Source of the DNA: Isoetes taiwanensis
Taxonomy: Eukaryota; Streptophyta; Lycopodiopsida; Isoetales; Isoetaceae
Direction of reading: 5' to 3'
Assembly: GCA_021234155.1 (NCBI GenBank)
Contig: JAJEKV010000210.1
Coordinates: forward strand, 965,501-1,029,500
DNA length: 64,000 nucleotides
Shown here piece by piece: positions 25,916-36,890 of the stretch (its first letter is position 1; every line of letters begins with the position of its first letter). The notes below the pieces were generated by a model. The model was not told where the DNA came from. It saw only the letters and a program-made list of their open reading frames with translations, and did no database searches. The position numbers and the translations under genes are program-made.

Positions 25916-25995
25916 TGCCGAAGGTTTATCACTAGGTTTTTCCTCGAAAACCCGAAAGGGCGGGGTTTTTTAATCCCGGTGATAAGCTTTCGGCA
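25916..25995. repeat. Hairpin core element, copy 2
   Basis: A 38-bp core (25937-25974) lies between 21-bp arms at 25916-25936 and 25975-25995. The left arm starts TGCCGAAGGTTTATCAC; the right arm read in reverse starts TGCCGAAAGCTTATCAC, 15 of 17 identical. The arms share no sequence with those of copy 1. Confidence 0.8.
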
Positions 25996-27114
25996 GATAC
26001 ACCAATCAAACATCTGTTAGCATTGTATTTTTGGGGTCCAAATGATATAATTGGATTTTCCCTTTATTTTTTCTGGGTAGTTCGCATGTGTGCGGCTACC
26101 CACTATCCACCATTGTAGAAAGTCTGCTGAGATGAATGAGAAGCCTATCTATTGCATGCAGAATGTTGGTTTAGCTTTGAATTTGCCAGGAACAACATGC
26201 AAAATAGACACAGACAAGTGCATAGTCGATGGAAGCAAGTGCGCAGTCAGTGGCCTCTGGTGCGGGGAAGGTATCTTGGTCGAGCAGCAAGCGCGGGCTG
26301 TAAGGCAACAAAAGTAGGGAAGAACGAGGGCAAATTTAGGGCAGTTGCACATCCAAAAAAGGGCCATGCACAAAATATGGTGACCCTCCCCTGTGGCTAT
26401 GGTGGCCGCCCAAAAACTCTAATTGCCCGATGGTGACACATGGGCTTGATACTATTACTAAGAAAAGCTTCAAATTTAATGTTGTGGTTGTCTATGGTTG
26501 ATTTTTGGTTTTTTTTACTTTTTTTTCCAACCAAAATAACATGATCTTCCATGAACAACCACAACAAGTTGTTACAACACAAATTTTTTATTAATTAAAT
26601 TAAACAACCATAACACAATGTTACAAGACAAGTTTTTTATTAATGTGTGGATAAGAAGCTATTGCACGTCAAAAGCACAATTATCCTTTTGCAACTACAC
26701 CCTCTCAACATGTATTGCATGAGTCGGATAATCTATTCACGTAAATCTTCCATACACCGTCCTAAAACTATATCACTCATTAGTACGCTCCATAACAGGA
26801 GCTTCTATACAATCCTAAAACTATATCATTCAATAGTACACTCCGTAACAGACAGGCCGGTCATGGACAGTTGAAGTGGGAGTGGACTGGCCCACTGGGG
26901 GAGAGGTCTTTGTATCTATATCCTCAGGAGGAAGACGGTGAGAATACTTACTCCTAAGTACGAGAAATTGGAAAAGGCTTCTTTATTCTTCTAATAGTGC
27001 TGGGGCTTAGATATAGCATGGGCCAAGTTAATGCGAGGGATGAAGCGCAATCTTCTTCTTGTTCTTGTCCATTGCATTTTTCGGCGGTGAAAAAATACAG
27101 GAGCACTTACCGCA
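25996..27114. other. Intergenic DNA with short tandem duplications
   Basis: No gene was recognised. Two roughly 50-bp duplications are visible: AACAACCA(C/T)AACA units at 26563 and 26605, and CCTAAAACTATATCA units at 26760 and 26815. Confidence 0.5.
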
Positions 27115-27215
27115 CTTGATTTATTTAATATCATGTGGTTTGAATTTTGTGAAATATCATGTGGTTTGAATAGTTGATTTTTTTGTTAAATATCACGTGG
27201 TTTGAATTTTGTAGT
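27115..27215. repeat. Three tandem copies of an AT-rich 25-35-bp unit
   Basis: AAATATCA(T/C)GTGGTTTGAA occurs three times just upstream of the SWIB gene, possibly inside its promoter or 5' UTR. Confidence 0.75.
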
Positions 27216-27290
27216 TCGTGTTCATTAACAGCTTTGCTTGAATTTCTTTCTTCAGGGGAACAAAATTCCCGAACCCTAAACAATTGGTTA

Positions 27291-28723
27291 ATGGCAGGCG
27301 GAGTAACAGTGTCGGATGATCACCTTGGCGACCTTGTTAAATGGGCTCTGCAAGGTGCAGATCTTCGCTTTGCCACCGTTAAAAGTGTTCAGCAACAGCT
27401 TGAGCAGCGACTTGGCTTGGATCTCTCCCACAAACTTCCACTTATTCGTCGCCATGTCAACAGTTTTATTGACGAGTATGTCAGCCCAGATGCAGAACGT
27501 TGGAAAAGATTAAACACACCGAAAAATAAAAGTCCAGACGATCCATACTGGTGGGTGAAATTGCTCTACATTTTTAGGAAATTGAATTCTTCTCCTATAG
27601 TGGATTCGTCTCTTACGGAAATTTAATCTTGTATTATAATTGTGTGTCTTAAGTTGCAATATATAAGAAAAAATCTCGAGCTTCTTTTTGTACGATTGAT
27701 CGCATAGCATGACTTCATTTTATACTGCTGCAGGACAAAGAAAAGATATATAAACGAAATCGAACCCGAACCTTTACCATCTGCGTTTCATCAGAAACCA
27801 ACTAGAAAAAAAATTGCATTGATTCCCAAGGTATTCAGAATGTCCTCAACACTTGAGGCCATTATTGGAAAACAAGTCTTCTGCAGAGATGAGGTTCGTC
27901 GCTTATACACTTGTGTACATGTTCCATCCCTGTGACTTAATACTTTTGCCTCACTTTTGCAGGTCGTAAGAAAGCTTTGGGTTTATATTCATCAGAATGG
28001 CTTACAAGATGCAAATGACCCGGACAAAATTTGTTGTAATGATGCATTACAAAGTTTATTTCACGTTCAAACACTGGACTGGCAGACCATGGATGATCTT
28101 TTGAGCAAGCATTTAATACCTGTAGAGATTGACGACAAGAGTGCCATTGGAAAATGTATACCTTCAAATCAGCCTGTAAACAAAAAGAGCAAAACAAGGA
28201 TGCTTTACAAAGAAAATGGAAATCTTAGGCGTGTACAAATATCTGCTGCGCTTCAAAAATTCTTAGGAGTGTGTGAATGCAAGATGTCCCGCCCAGAGGT
28301 CACATCTCGTGTTTGGGACTATATAAGGGATCATCCATTAGAGGTACATGTTTGAGAAGGGCTAGCAAGGTTGGATAAGGGAAGGAAATATTGGCAATTG
28401 GACACTTTGCTATAGCAGTGTGAATTCTAAGTGGTTTATAGTAATGGAAGGTAAAAGAGAAATCTGTGTTTTATCTGTATAGTGAGACCTTCTACTATTC
28501 TCAATTTATGTTATCTATATTTGTTCTTTGCCTTTTGCATTTTTCATATGTTTATACAACCATAATTCTTAGAAATATTCTTCTGCTTTTGCAGGATTGC
28601 GAAGATGGGGAGCACATAAGATGTGATAGAAATTTGTACGAACTTTTAGGTTGTGCGACATTTTCCAAAATAAGCCTTGCAAAATCTTTAGAGCCTCACT
28701 TTCTAAGAGTGTGTGAAAGCTAG
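27291..28723 (+). CDS. DEK_C plus tandem SWIB domain protein (UAF30/BAF60b-like), 4 exons
   Basis: Exons 27291-27550, 27734-27893, 27963-28343 and 28595-28723 join in phase to 309 aa. Residues about 7-62 form a DEK_C-type helical domain (LVKWALQGADL...). SWIB domain 1 is about 116-192 (PKVFRMSSTLEAIIG... WVYIHQNGLQD). A basic linker follows. SWIB domain 2 is about 229-305 (FLGVCECKMSRPEV... VWDYIRDHPLE). DEK_C with two SWIB modules is the layout of plant proteins related to yeast UAF30 and BAF60b, nuclear proteins of rDNA transcription or chromatin complexes. The ATG starts directly before the DEK_C-like region; an upstream open stretch in the same frame has no homology. An AG at about 27254 suggests a 5' UTR intron. 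No lesion was seen, so it is probably a working host gene. Confidence 0.9.
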
Positions 28724-29970
28724 ATCAGCTAGTGAAAGAGATCGCATATTAGAAGCTACCTTTGGATGCAAAGGAAGATAATGAAATGGGCAACTCAAGG
28801 TTCTTTTTCTTCCTTCAAACGTTCAATTCTAATGTATATGTGCTTTCAGGGGATAATGTTATAAGCATTAAAACTTTCTTTGTTTGGACATTGGAATCTC
28901 TTTGCATGTTACTAGCTTTACAATTAGTACCCAAGAATTCTTGCAGTGAGAACCTTTTTCTTCTCCAAAGGGGTCAATACATGTATTGAGTTCCGGCATT
29001 TGAATTTTGTTGCTGTGTCTACATTGACTTGCACTCAATTTGATATCATTTAGAGTTAACGAGAAAATTCAGAAGTAAGGTTTTGGGCGTGTAATTGATC
29101 ATCATAAAGATTACTTCCAAGGTAAATTTTAAAATATTATAGTGGTGCAATGCTGTTCATGCCGATGCAATAAGAATTGACATTCTACTTAGATGGTAAT
29201 GGGAATGCAGATGATTGGATATGTCGTTTTAAATGGAAAGGCAAGATTAACAACAATTAAAAGCAAGATCAGAAAACCAATACTTCCACTCTATAAGGAG
29301 CAAGCACGAACAAATCTGTAGATTATTGAATTATATTTGGCCGAAAAGCCAAAAACAGATTGATCAAAAATGATCTTGTGAGTATTTGGAAAGCGGTCTG
29401 CTTTTGCAAAATGTGATATTCGGCAACAGAAAAGCCCCATGAAGACGAACACCGGCTGCTTATGAGTTCATTCTGTTTAATCTTCATTTTCGAAGTCAAG
29501 CTGTTCTGTTAGTAATTGGAAGCAAGAATTCTGGTTGTGAGATGATGAAGCACAAGATTCTTTTTATCAAATTTGACTTCATAAAGCCAGACTGCACATA
29601 GTGGCCTAAGGTTCTCATTAATATCTGAGACCATGTAAACAGCAAATGCCTAACATTAGTGTATGCTCTGGCGATTTATGTTGTTTAATCATACATTCTT
29701 TATCTGTACTCTGCTGTCTGTGATGCATAGGCACTTGCAAATGTCTTTATGCTCCTCTGCTGAAGATAAATTCACTTCATATTTCATTTTAATAATTAAT
29801 GTAGCATTGGAAGTAAACATTGAATTGTGATTATGCAATTGATTGGAGTCACTGAGTGTGTGCTTGAGTTGATCAGAGCTGCTGAGTAGGGAATTGGAAA
29901 ATGGAAGCATGGTTGTTTTAAAGGGCTAAACGGGTTCTTACCAGTGACTTTTTCAGAGCATCCTTGGAGT
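28724..29970. other. Downstream and intergenic DNA, no gene recognised
   Basis: No domain, RNA or tandem repeat was recognised on either strand. Some of the first few hundred bases are likely SWIB 3' UTR. Confidence 0.45.
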
Positions 29971-30150
29971 CTGACGTACTTGCTATAAACAGAGGTTGCC
30001 TCGGACTCAAAGAGAAGTAAAATCTATATGCAGTTGCAACCAGAGATTTGGCATCAACCAGGCCACGGACTTGCTATAGTCAGAGGTTGCCCCGGACTAA
30101 AAAAGACTTAAATTTTATATGCAGTTACAGCCAGAGAATCTGGCATCAGA
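29971..30150. repeat. Tandem duplication, about 88 bp x 2
   Basis: Units containing CAGAGGTTGCC(T/C)CGGACT and ATATGCAGTT(G/A)CA start near 29972 and 30060 and are about 85% identical. Non-coding. Confidence 0.8.
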
Positions 30151-31171
30151 TTCATGGTAGCATGAAGCTGCTTCAAAAGGCCATACTTCGCTCGTGTGCT
30201 GCATGCAAAGGTCCAATTTTACTACTAATAGCACACTAGAGACAGCAAGAGGTGGGCTTATTTATCGACAAAAACGTTAGGTTTGGCATCAAATATTGGA
30301 CCGATGTTCATTTATAACTATGACACCTAAAACTATTAGATGATAGCAAGTTAGATGGTAATGCAGACTGTTGTTAGTACCTTGCAACCTGGAATGTTAA
30401 ATGGAACGACAGGAAAACAACTTAGTGATTAGTAACATTCTGGCATTTAACTAAAAGTGGATAGCAAATAAATCACCAAGAGGTAAGCTTGGGGAAAAGC
30501 ATCATCATGAGGACATAAAAGCCATGAACCAGCCATGAAGCTATGAAACGGCATGAAGATGGTATGGCCGAGGGGCCTAGGCAGGTTATAAATGAATTAT
30601 AGTCAAGTAAATGTTTACGCCAAGGAATCAAGTTGTACTTAAATAAAAAGTGCTAGTTATGTGGCTGTGAATCAGATTGTGAGTCATGTTCCAAGTTTCT
30701 ACATGTCTTGCTGAGGAGCTTGAACCGAACTTGTGAGTCTGATTGGATGGAGAAATTGTCTTACGTCTTCACAAGAATTCCCAGTAGAGTGGGCGTATGA
30801 GTTAGTTGCCAAAGTCCCGAGAGTGTTCATATCAAATGGTCCGAGATTGAAGGGTCTTTCGCATTTACACAAAGCTTGCTTGATGCATACTATGGGAAAT
30901 TTGCCCAAGAGGTGGGACAAAATGTTGATCCTAGAATTGGAACTGTAATTCTAGTATAAAATAACCGAGGAGATCGAGGATTTGGGAATAAAAAAGAGGT
31001 GAGCATATGGTTGAAAAAGGTTGAAATATCTAAATATCTAGCATTATAACAGGGTTTTTTTTGTGGTTTTATACGTTTTCACATGGTTTTCCTATGATTT
31101 CTGTGTTGTATTCATGGAGGCATACTAAATAGTATTTCTAGAGTCCACCCTTTTTAGTTCGTTGATTTGGG
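30151..31171. other. Intergenic DNA, nothing recognised
   Basis: AT-rich with short frames only. A frame at 30733-30948 has no recognisable domain. Confidence 0.45.
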
Positions 31172-31315
31172 TTGGCTTCAACAATCCGACGGTGGTCGTT
31201 TACCCTTGTATCTAATTTTTGGTTAAAGAAAGATGAAAAAAAAATGCTAGGCATGCAAGGCTCGAGCTCTTCCACTTTAGGAGTCGACCATTTTAGGGGT
31301 TTTAGGGTTCTGAGA

Positions 31316-31963
31316 ATGGCAGATAGCGGGAGGGCTCTATGGATTTGCTATGTTCATAGTGTTGTGGGAGACAGATTGCAAGGGCGTTTCACATGCTTTG
31401 AGGGAAATGTTACCTCTGAAGCCGGAGCAGGTTATGTCCATGGATTCTCCCATTTGGGTTGTCTCTACCTCCCGTCGTCCCCTGCCGCTAGCTGTCACCT
31501 TTTTGTGCCCTGTAGAATCTGCTTAAACGGACCTCAATCCATGCTTTTCTCCCTGGCCTGCTTGAAAATGGTAGTTTTTGGCTATAACTAATCCGAAATG
31601 ATTTGGGTTTTTTGTTTTCTGTTTTTCTGTGAATATGCACTGTGTGATATCACAGATGGAGTTCCATATGGCAAAGTCGGGGATGATATTGTCCGAACCC
31701 CAGGCGGAGGTAACTGTGATCGTCCCACTAATGGTAATGCTAGGGGTGGTAGTGTCCCTGTTAGGAACCAGGTGTTCCCAGCCAACTATGTCAATTTTTG
31801 GAAGAAGAGATGGAGGCCGACGACTGCTAGTGACCGCATTGAGATAGAGACTATCGACTACCCTTGGAGTCCTTCGAATAAGAAGAAGCTACCAAACACT
31901 GTCAAGATTCCTACGCTTGTTGCCGAAGCATATGCGGCACTTGCCGGGGATGTATGTTAGTGT
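31316..31963 (+). CDS. Unidentified open frames (hypothetical)
   Basis: Two adjacent frames are seen: 31316-31591, with an ATG after a telobox-like GGTTTTAGGGTT, and about 31598-31963. The second carries a basic segment (NFWKKRWRP) and ends GDVC. I recognise neither. Codon quality is mediocre and no splice joins them convincingly; this could be a relic of a retroelement or chance. Confidence 0.2.
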
Positions 31964-32041
31964 TATGGAAGCGCTTGTTTTATAAAAAGTCCACAATTTA
32001 AGGTATTGTCCATATTTAATGAAACTGTGCTTTGTAGTGTT

Positions 32042-32712
32042 TGAGAACATATTAATGAGGCACAAGAAGTGCTTGCAAAAATGGGTAAGAAGGATTTGGT
32101 ATCATGGAATGTGATGCTTGCAGGATAGGCTGAACATGGATTTCTTCTTAAAACAATTGATCTCTTCAGGGAAATGATCAACTACGATTTGATTTTCTGG
32201 AATGCCATAGTTAATAGATATGCCATCCATGGGGAGCTTGAAAAAGCTTTAATTTCATCTCAGCCTGAAAATGATGGGTTCAGATGGACTGCCATGTTTG
32301 CAGGCTATGCATTGAAGGAACAACTGAAAGCAGCACTTGAATTGTTTGATAAAATGCCTGTTCACAATGGAGTTTCGTGGATTATCCTGATTGTTGGTTT
32401 TGCACACCATAGAAATCTCCGAAATCTATTCATGAAAATGCCTCAGTGCGATGTCTCCTGGAATGCAATGATTGCTTCTTATGCAAGGAATGAATGACTC
32501 CATATTTCCAACATGGACAAGGAAAACATGTTCAAATTTTTCGACAGATGATTTTGAAATGGGTGATGCCTAACTTTGTCACATTTGACAAGATTCTTTC
32601 TGCATGTAGTCATGATGGTATGGCAAACCTAGGCTGCCATTTCATTGTTTCTATGTCTCAAGATCATCATCTAGGCAACGGCAGGAAGTTATGTGGAAGT
32701 TATACTATGTAA
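32042..32712 (+). pseudogene. PLS-class PPR protein fragment
   Basis: PPR proteins bind organellar RNA, one repeat per base. The frame shows PPR repeats in series (VLAKMGKKDLVSWNVMLAG, WTAMFAGYA, ALELFDKMP, VSWNAMIASYARNE), then, after a stop and frame change, IFRQMILKWVMPNFVTFDKI with LSACSHDG. The VSWN...GYA wording is typical of plant PLS proteins. An in-frame TAG near 32127 replaces the usual tyrosine of AGYAEHG, a second stop follows at about 32495, and both protein ends are missing. It is a decayed fragment. Confidence 0.8.
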
Positions 32713-33078
32713 AAGTATGGTGTCATTTGTTGATGCATAAGTGTTATTTTATTATCAGTTATGCTATATATCTCTCTAGTTCATAACATACTAACAATGC
32801 AAACATGCAGGTTATTTTTGTACGTAATTAAATAAATCTGCTACTCTTGTGTTTAATGTTGTTTTTCAATGTGTTCTACCTCATTTATTGCAGAACAAAA
32901 AATTCCCCCTTTACATATTGTTTTCTGATTTATTTGCTAATCTAAAAACACATCAATAAAATGTTCTTAATATACAATACCATTATAGACGTGTACGCTT
33001 TAAGTTACTTTTTACTTAAAATTCATAGTTGTAAGATTTTCTAAACCCTAAACAAGGCAATTTATATGTGGAAAATCG
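32713..33078. other. AT-rich intergenic DNA
   Basis: Nothing recognised. Confidence 0.45.
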
Positions 33079-33459
33079 CCAAAATACTCCTACATTTGCA
33101 AAATTACCAAAATGCCTTTCAAACAAACAGCACTTGGAGTAATATGACAATATAGTTTTTATGGCTCATCAATGCAAAAGTTTTCATAAAAGTTGTAGAT
33201 CATGACAAAGGTTAAAATTGGTTGAAATTCACAAGTTACGCTCTTTTGAGTTGTTTTACGAATTAAATTTAAGACACTATAATTTGAAGATTCCAACTAC
33301 ATTTCAGATAATTCTACTGTCATTGGACAGAACTCTCTCTCATCTTATGAAGGGCACCTTTTATTCTAATCAGTCACAAAGAAGTTATTACCATTGTAAG
33401 AAATCACTCCATTTTTATAAGCATATTAGTAATTTTTGCAAAGTATAGGGGCATTTTGG
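33079..33459. mobile_element. TIR element / MITE, about 381 bp
   Basis: The left end CCAAAATACTCCTA, then CATTTGCAAAATTAC, is matched in inverted orientation by the right end, which read in reverse is CCAAAATGCCCCTA, then TACTTTGCAAAAATTAC. About 30 bp pair at roughly 80%. The interior is AT-rich and non-coding. No convincing target duplication was seen, so the superfamily is open. Confidence 0.6.
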
Positions 33460-34232
33460 TAACTCTTCCTTATATTACTTGCTACACAAACAACATGGAG
33501 TGATTGCAGAGCATTGTAGTGATCAAAGAAATACAGCTTTCCATGCAGAAAATCGTGCATTTAACTAGTGCATTTATGCCTATTACTTATCTAAGTCTAT
33601 CCTTGGTCATTTTAGGAGTAGAACCTGTCAATGTGGACTATAGCAGACGATACTGGATAGATGTCTTTGAAAATTTTGCAGCTTATTATCAATTAGGTCG
33701 GCCACCTAATCCTAATCTTTCTTGCAATCGTCATGTTAAAGTGAGTTTTATTATGCATCTTAAAGTGAGTTTTATTATGGATCTAGTTAACGTTTGAAGA
33801 TGTTCCTCCTTCTAATTAATGGCATTTATGTTTAATTTTCAATCCATATGCGTTGTTAGAACATGCTCTTGGTATGTAAGTGAATAGATTGGCAACTGAG
33901 CATGCTGCCTAATTATCACGAATAGAATAGAATAGAATAGAATAGAATAGAATAGAATAGAAATCCTGAAGGCTTGTTGTTGCTCATTCGACAGATAGAT
34001 AGTGACAAAAATTAGAACTACTTCCTCGCATTTGTAGTTAGTTTAAGTAGTTCTGTTAATTGCATGTTTCAAAGGCATAAGAAACTTAAGTAAAATTTGC
34101 AGAAAGGGTAGGCCTTGGGAAATGTTCTTATCCATGAGAATGTTGAAATATAATCAATAGTTGCTTTAGCAGGCTTGTGAACATCAAACAAAAGAAGAAG
34201 TGTAGGAATTTGTTTTGTTGGAAGATGCAAAT
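33460..34232. other. Intergenic DNA with (AATAG)n microsatellite
   Basis: Positions 33917-33961 are about nine pure GAATA units. The same pentamer, inverted and shorter, ends the repeat at 63160-63181. Nothing else was recognised. Confidence 0.6.
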
Positions 34233-36840
34233 TTACGGACTATATATATGTGGAGATGATCGGCTTTCTACATCGTCTTTCAGGAACATAGTGTGTATCG
34301 GCTTAGAGCTTGTCCAACAAAGTCCTGCTTTTAAGTTCTTATCATTTGGCTTCGCAAGCATAATTATGAAACAAAATGAGAACGTAGTTTCACAAGGAAT
34401 GTATTGCTTTGATGGAGAGTCGTGCTCATAGGTTGAGTACACTATATGTTTATCACATTCCATTGTCCCAACTGACCTCATTGCAGACCAACACTGTGGA
34501 CCTGGTGGAGTGAATAAAATTATTGTATATGTATCACATGAGGTCAGTGTGGAACACCTTTTCCAAAATTGTTCCCAATCATCTGCGTCCCAATTTTCGT
34601 TCTTACATGCAGCAAGATGCAAATCTAAAACAAAAAGGGATATGGGGCCTTTAGGAACTCCTGGCTCAACATAACCTTTAACACCTTGTGCTATTATAAA
34701 AGGAGAAGACATCTTATTAGGATCAACTTTCTCACTATCCAGTCCCAACTTATCGGGTATCCAATCCAAAACTATGTTGGGAAGATCTTCCTCCTTCTTA
34801 TTCTTTTGTAGCACTGAGGTAATGTAAGTTCCGGCCCACTTGCGACATTTGTCTACTTCTTCATCAGTGATACCATATTTTTTGGCATGGTCCTCAAAGG
34901 TAGCATGTTTCCTTCGTTGGATCAAGTTAATATAAGAAGCAATACTATTTCTTATTACCCTTCTCTGTTTCAATTTAACAGCATACCCATTCATATCCAT
35001 TACATCTATATGCTTTCCCGCTTGCTTTCCTGGCTTAGTCATAAACACCTCACCACTTAATATGCGTTTTGTTAAATCCAACATCTCCTCAGGAAGTAAA
35101 CCTTGCACATCACGCATTAACTTCGTATTGAAAAAATCAAGTGATGGTTCTGCAGGTGGCTTCCCATTCCACTGATTTAATTGCTTTGCCATCCATTTAG
35201 TCCATATTAAATCCCAATTTTTCCGACATGCATCATTTAAGAAAATAAATGCCAGATGTTCGCTCATTCTTGGTTTCTCTTTTGTTGACGATCTTTGCCG
35301 ATTACTTATTGCTCCAATGGTAAGCTTACAGTATTCCTCAAATTCCTATAATGCAACAAAGACTATAACTATCTAAATCTCAAATGCAAGTGGAAATGGT
35401 ATCACATACCTCCCAACGAGTGCTTTTTCCAGCATTAGCTATTGCCTTTTCATGTCTTCCAAGCACTATCCATTGAGCACGTGCATGTCTGATTTGGTCA
35501 ACATAAGGGCTATACAAACAAGCAATATACATCAAACAATGAAAAAAATAGATGTACTCAAATACAAAAGAAAGATAAATGTAGATAACCTTTTATATGC
35601 CGATACATAGTTGATTTCGTTTTGTGCATGACTAATAATTGCCAGCTCAAGAGGTGGAGTGTTTGCAGCTAACACTCTGCAAGACCTTTTTGAGAACAAT
35701 CTTCTCATTTTTTCTGTGCATTCAGCCATCCCAAGCAATACTTGTGCTGCTACTGCTGAATGTTGACCCTCTATAACAAGAAATTCCATTGTTGGATCTG
35801 CAAAATCTTTTTCATCAGTCCAAGGAAATGGTATATGTGTATTCACTTTCACGGGGAGAACATCAGCTGGATTGGGATTTCGACACGGGCGCCAAATCAT
35901 ACATTCCAATATCTCATCCATATGTTCCTCGTTATAAGGACGATGGTTGAACAATGACGCTTTTCCCTTACAAACCTTTTTTGAGTCTAGTTATATCAAT
36001 CTCCACCAAGTGTCGAATACCAAGTGGATAAAATTTTTCCCATCTTTCTAGCACCTTTGAGGCCTCTTGAGCTACATTCATTTGTTCAGCCTCTGAAAAT
36101 ATCCATTTCTGTTTTTTTTCAGCTAATTGTTGAATATCAATCTCATTCTGATCTTCAACTTCGTCAAGAATAACCTTCTTCTGTTTATCTGAGTGATCGA
36201 GAGTATCAGATGCACTAGACACAAGTTTCTCTTTCCTCTTACGCACAACCTTTGATTGCACAATTTCTTGTGATTCATAATTCCCCCTTTGGATGCTCTC
36301 ATCTCTATTATTCTTCTTCAAACGCTCAAGCACACATGCGGATATAATACTTTTTGCATATGTTTCTCGCCGCACTACAGATATTTTACATGCCAAATCA
36401 AAGGATGTTTTTATTCCAGCCTCTTGCAAATTATTGTAAGAAGGTAGCTTCCATCCAAATGTTGCGCATGACATAGCATCTCCACTAATGCTTGCTTCCA
36501 TTAGACTTGGGGAAAAGTATTGGAGTTTCAGTCCATCAAACAATATAGGCCTTCTCGTTTTAGGGCCTTCCACCATCAAAGTCAGCCCATCATTTTCAAT
36601 ATCCTCCACACCTAAAACTTGTCCAGCTATTTTCATAGCCATCATATTAGACTCCCAATAAAGCAAGCAAAGGTCATACTTCTTTTTACTTTCCATGATC
36701 TCTACAGCCCAACTTGGACTCCTCCCACATAAAGAAGTTCTCGGTACCTCATAGCCACTAACAACAATCTTAAAAATTGCACCATCATCATTCTCTTCCA
36801 TTGTCATTTTGCCTTTTGGTCCTACTTGCTTTATTTCCAT
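34233..36840 (-). CDS. ParB-like domain protein with possible methylase-like C-terminal half, 3 exons, one frameshift
   Basis: Minus-strand exons 36840-35590, 35509-35410 and 35345-34233 join at GT-AG sites in phase to about 820 codons if one extra base in the A6 run at 35977-35982 is ignored; otherwise the frame stops there. The N-terminal third is unrecognised, followed by a basic segment with an NLS-like VRKRKEK and an acidic helix. Then comes FLVIEGQHSAVAAQ (about 35735-35780), which resembles the ParB/sulfiredoxin signature (GxHR/GQHS...A). The C-terminal half has SLFVLDLHLAA, NWDADDWEQFW and TYTIILFTPPG, whose spacing recalls prokaryotic ParB-linked DNA methylases, but a DPPY motif is absent (DLHL instead). 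Function is unknown; a catalytic role is doubtful. It could be a host gene, a domesticated gene or a transposon gene. The palindrome array lies just upstream. Confidence 0.6.
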
Positions 36841-36890
36841 TTGCACGTCTGCATATTTCAGAAAAAAAAATCCATTAGTGGATGTTTCCA

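Noticed and set aside
25596-25973. 125-codon plus-strand ORF
   Set aside because: Low-complexity sequence, runs into the hairpin core, no domain, no splice context.
34233-34440. Plus-strand ORF at 34177-34431 as a gene
   Set aside because: It is a shadow of the last exon of the minus-strand ParB-like gene, whose splice phases are consistent.
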